A stretch of 64,000 bases of DNA, taken from positions 1-64,000 of the forward strand of contig NZ_AFQO01000005.1 in assembly GCF_000222025.1 (NCBI RefSeq), given 5' to 3'. Each line of letters begins with the position of its first letter. The first letter of the stretch is position 1. Under the pieces are notes generated by a model. That model was not told the DNA's origin, did no database searches, and saw only the letters and a list, made by a program, of their open reading frames with translations. A program made the position numbers and the translations under genes. The stretch comes from Haemophilus haemolyticus M19501. Lineage in GTDB: Bacteria > Pseudomonadota > Gammaproteobacteria > Enterobacterales > Pasteurellaceae. Below are positions 62,894 through 64,000 of this stretch, piece after piece.

Positions 62894-64000
62894 ATGTGTG
62901 GTATTGTCGGTATTGTTAGCCAAAGTCCGGTTAATGAATCTATTTATGCAGCATTAACTCTTTTGCAACATCGTGGGCAAGATGCTGCGGGCATAGTGAC
63001 GGTTGATGATGAAAACCGTTTCCGCTTACGTAAAGCTAATGGTTTAGTGAGTGATGTGTTCCGTCAAGAGCATATGCTACGGTTGCAGGGAAATGCTGGA
63101 TTGGGGCATGTTCGTTATCCTACAGCGGGGAGTTCTAGCGTCTCAGAGGCGCAGCCTTTTTATGTGAATTCCCCCTATGGTGTCACTTTGGTGCATAACG
63201 GTAATTTAACCAACTCAGTGGAGTTAAAAGAAAAAGTCTTTAAAACAGCTCGCCGCCATGTAAACACTAATTCAGATTCCGAACTTCTTCTTAATATTCT
63301 AGCCAATCACCTCGATCACATTCCTCAAGATCACCTCGATCCACAAGATATTTTCTATGCTGTTCGTAAAACTCACAAGGATGTTCGCGGTGCTTATGCT
63401 TGTTTAGCGATGATTATTGGGCATGGCATGGTTGCGTTTCGTGATCCTTTTGGCATTCGTCCTTTGGTGTTGGGTAAACGCGAAGAAAATGGAAAAACCG
63501 ATTATATGTTTGCCTCTGAAACAGTGGCTTTAGATATTGTAGGTTTCGAGTTTGTGCGTGATATTGCTGCAGGTGAAGCCGTTTATGTGACGTTTGATGG
63601 CGAGCTTTATTCACAACAATGTACCGAAAGTGTCGGTGTTAAATCCTTGTATTTTTGAGTATGTTTATTTTGCACGCCCAGATTCAACGATTGATGGTGT
63701 CTCTGTTTATGCGGCACGTGTTCATATGGGGGAAAAACTCGGGAAAAAAATTGTAAAAGAATGGGCAGATGAAATTGATAATATTGATGTGGTCATTCCT
63801 ATTCCTGAAACTTCAACAGATATTGCGTTACAAATAGCTCGTGTACTAGGGAAACCTTATCGCCAAGGATTTGTGAAAAATCGCTATGTTGGTCGTACGT
63901 TTATTATGCCAGGACAAGCACAGCGTATTAGTTCTGTTCGTCGCAAATTGAATACCATTAAAGCTGAATTTAAAGATAAAAATGTGTTATTGGTGGACGA
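62894..64000 (+). pseudogene. purF: Amidophosphoribosyltransferase PurF, frameshifted and cut by the window end
   Basis: First enzyme of purine synthesis, transferring glutamine amide nitrogen to [16 protein letters not shown] carries the N-terminal catalytic cysteine. The glutaminase domain runs to CTESVGV, where the frame shifts and ends at TGA 63656. The next frame resumes at once with [14 protein letters not shown] and continues through [18 protein letters not shown] and VLLVDD to base 64000. One extra A in the run at 63641-63643 explains it: removing it restores the family reading. It is either a real null mutation or a sequencing error in an A run. The PRPP domain continues past the window. 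Confidence 0.85.

Overview
The window is a chromosomal segment of Haemophilus influenzae or a very close relative such as H. haemolyticus. The evidence is an AT-rich genome full of the 9-bp Pasteurellaceae DNA-uptake word AAGTGCGGT and its complement, an IS1016 copy, and housekeeping proteins that read throughout as H. influenzae orthologues. No rRNA, tRNA, prophage or CRISPR array was seen.

Layout. (1) 1-4386: a decayed stretch with an IS1016 copy (8-bp target duplication) and a Fur-boxed TonB-dependent heme receptor. (2) 4387-6884: a uracil-DNA-glycosylase-family protein and the anaerobic sensor kinase ArcB. (3) 6965-14041: a type IC-like restriction-modification locus, hsdM-hsdS-abi-hsdR. 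Its hsdS carries both ten in-frame 12-bp repeats and a G10 tract, and its hsdR has an in-frame early stop. (4) 14297-24467: prlC, a DUF454 membrane protein, a peptide-binding lipoprotein, ribA, pgpB, nagK, an alanine/glycine:sodium symporter and tatABC. (5) 24845-38748: gdhA, fur-fldA, ybfF, seqA-menE, mscK, aroC-mepA, a TauE-like permease, an lpxM-type acyltransferase and selD, which is itself a selenoprotein gene with an in-frame UGA and a SECIS hairpin. (6) 38800-46526: serS, a Wzz-like protein, ydcH, yjjP/yjjB, corB, ffh and a NIF3 protein. (7) 46903-64000: a small lipoprotein, ilvE, the GcvB small RNA divergent from gcvA-rlmM, sucCD, yciO, rluB, cysB, a dead MFS transporter, prmB, smrB, ackA-pta, yfbV, cvpA and a frameshifted purF cut off by the window end.

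How it works together. Most genes are core metabolism and envelope maintenance. Themes are aerobic/anaerobic and carbon-overflow control (arcB, ackA-pta, sucCD, menE), amino-acid and nitrogen control (gcvA/GcvB, gdhA, ilvE, cysB), iron (fur, fldA, heme receptor), selenium, and envelope (mepA, lpxM, tat, mscK). GcvB and the gdhA leader share an 11-nt perfect complementarity, so one regulatory pair lies within the window.

The strongest candidate for an unusual system is the hsd locus. It has two independent hypermutable repeats in one specificity gene and a crippled nuclease, which predicts a methylation-only, multi-state phase-variable regulator. Other items worth checking are the repeat-rich mepA leader, the purF frameshift, and the yjjB reading frame that runs through a terminator into ydcH.
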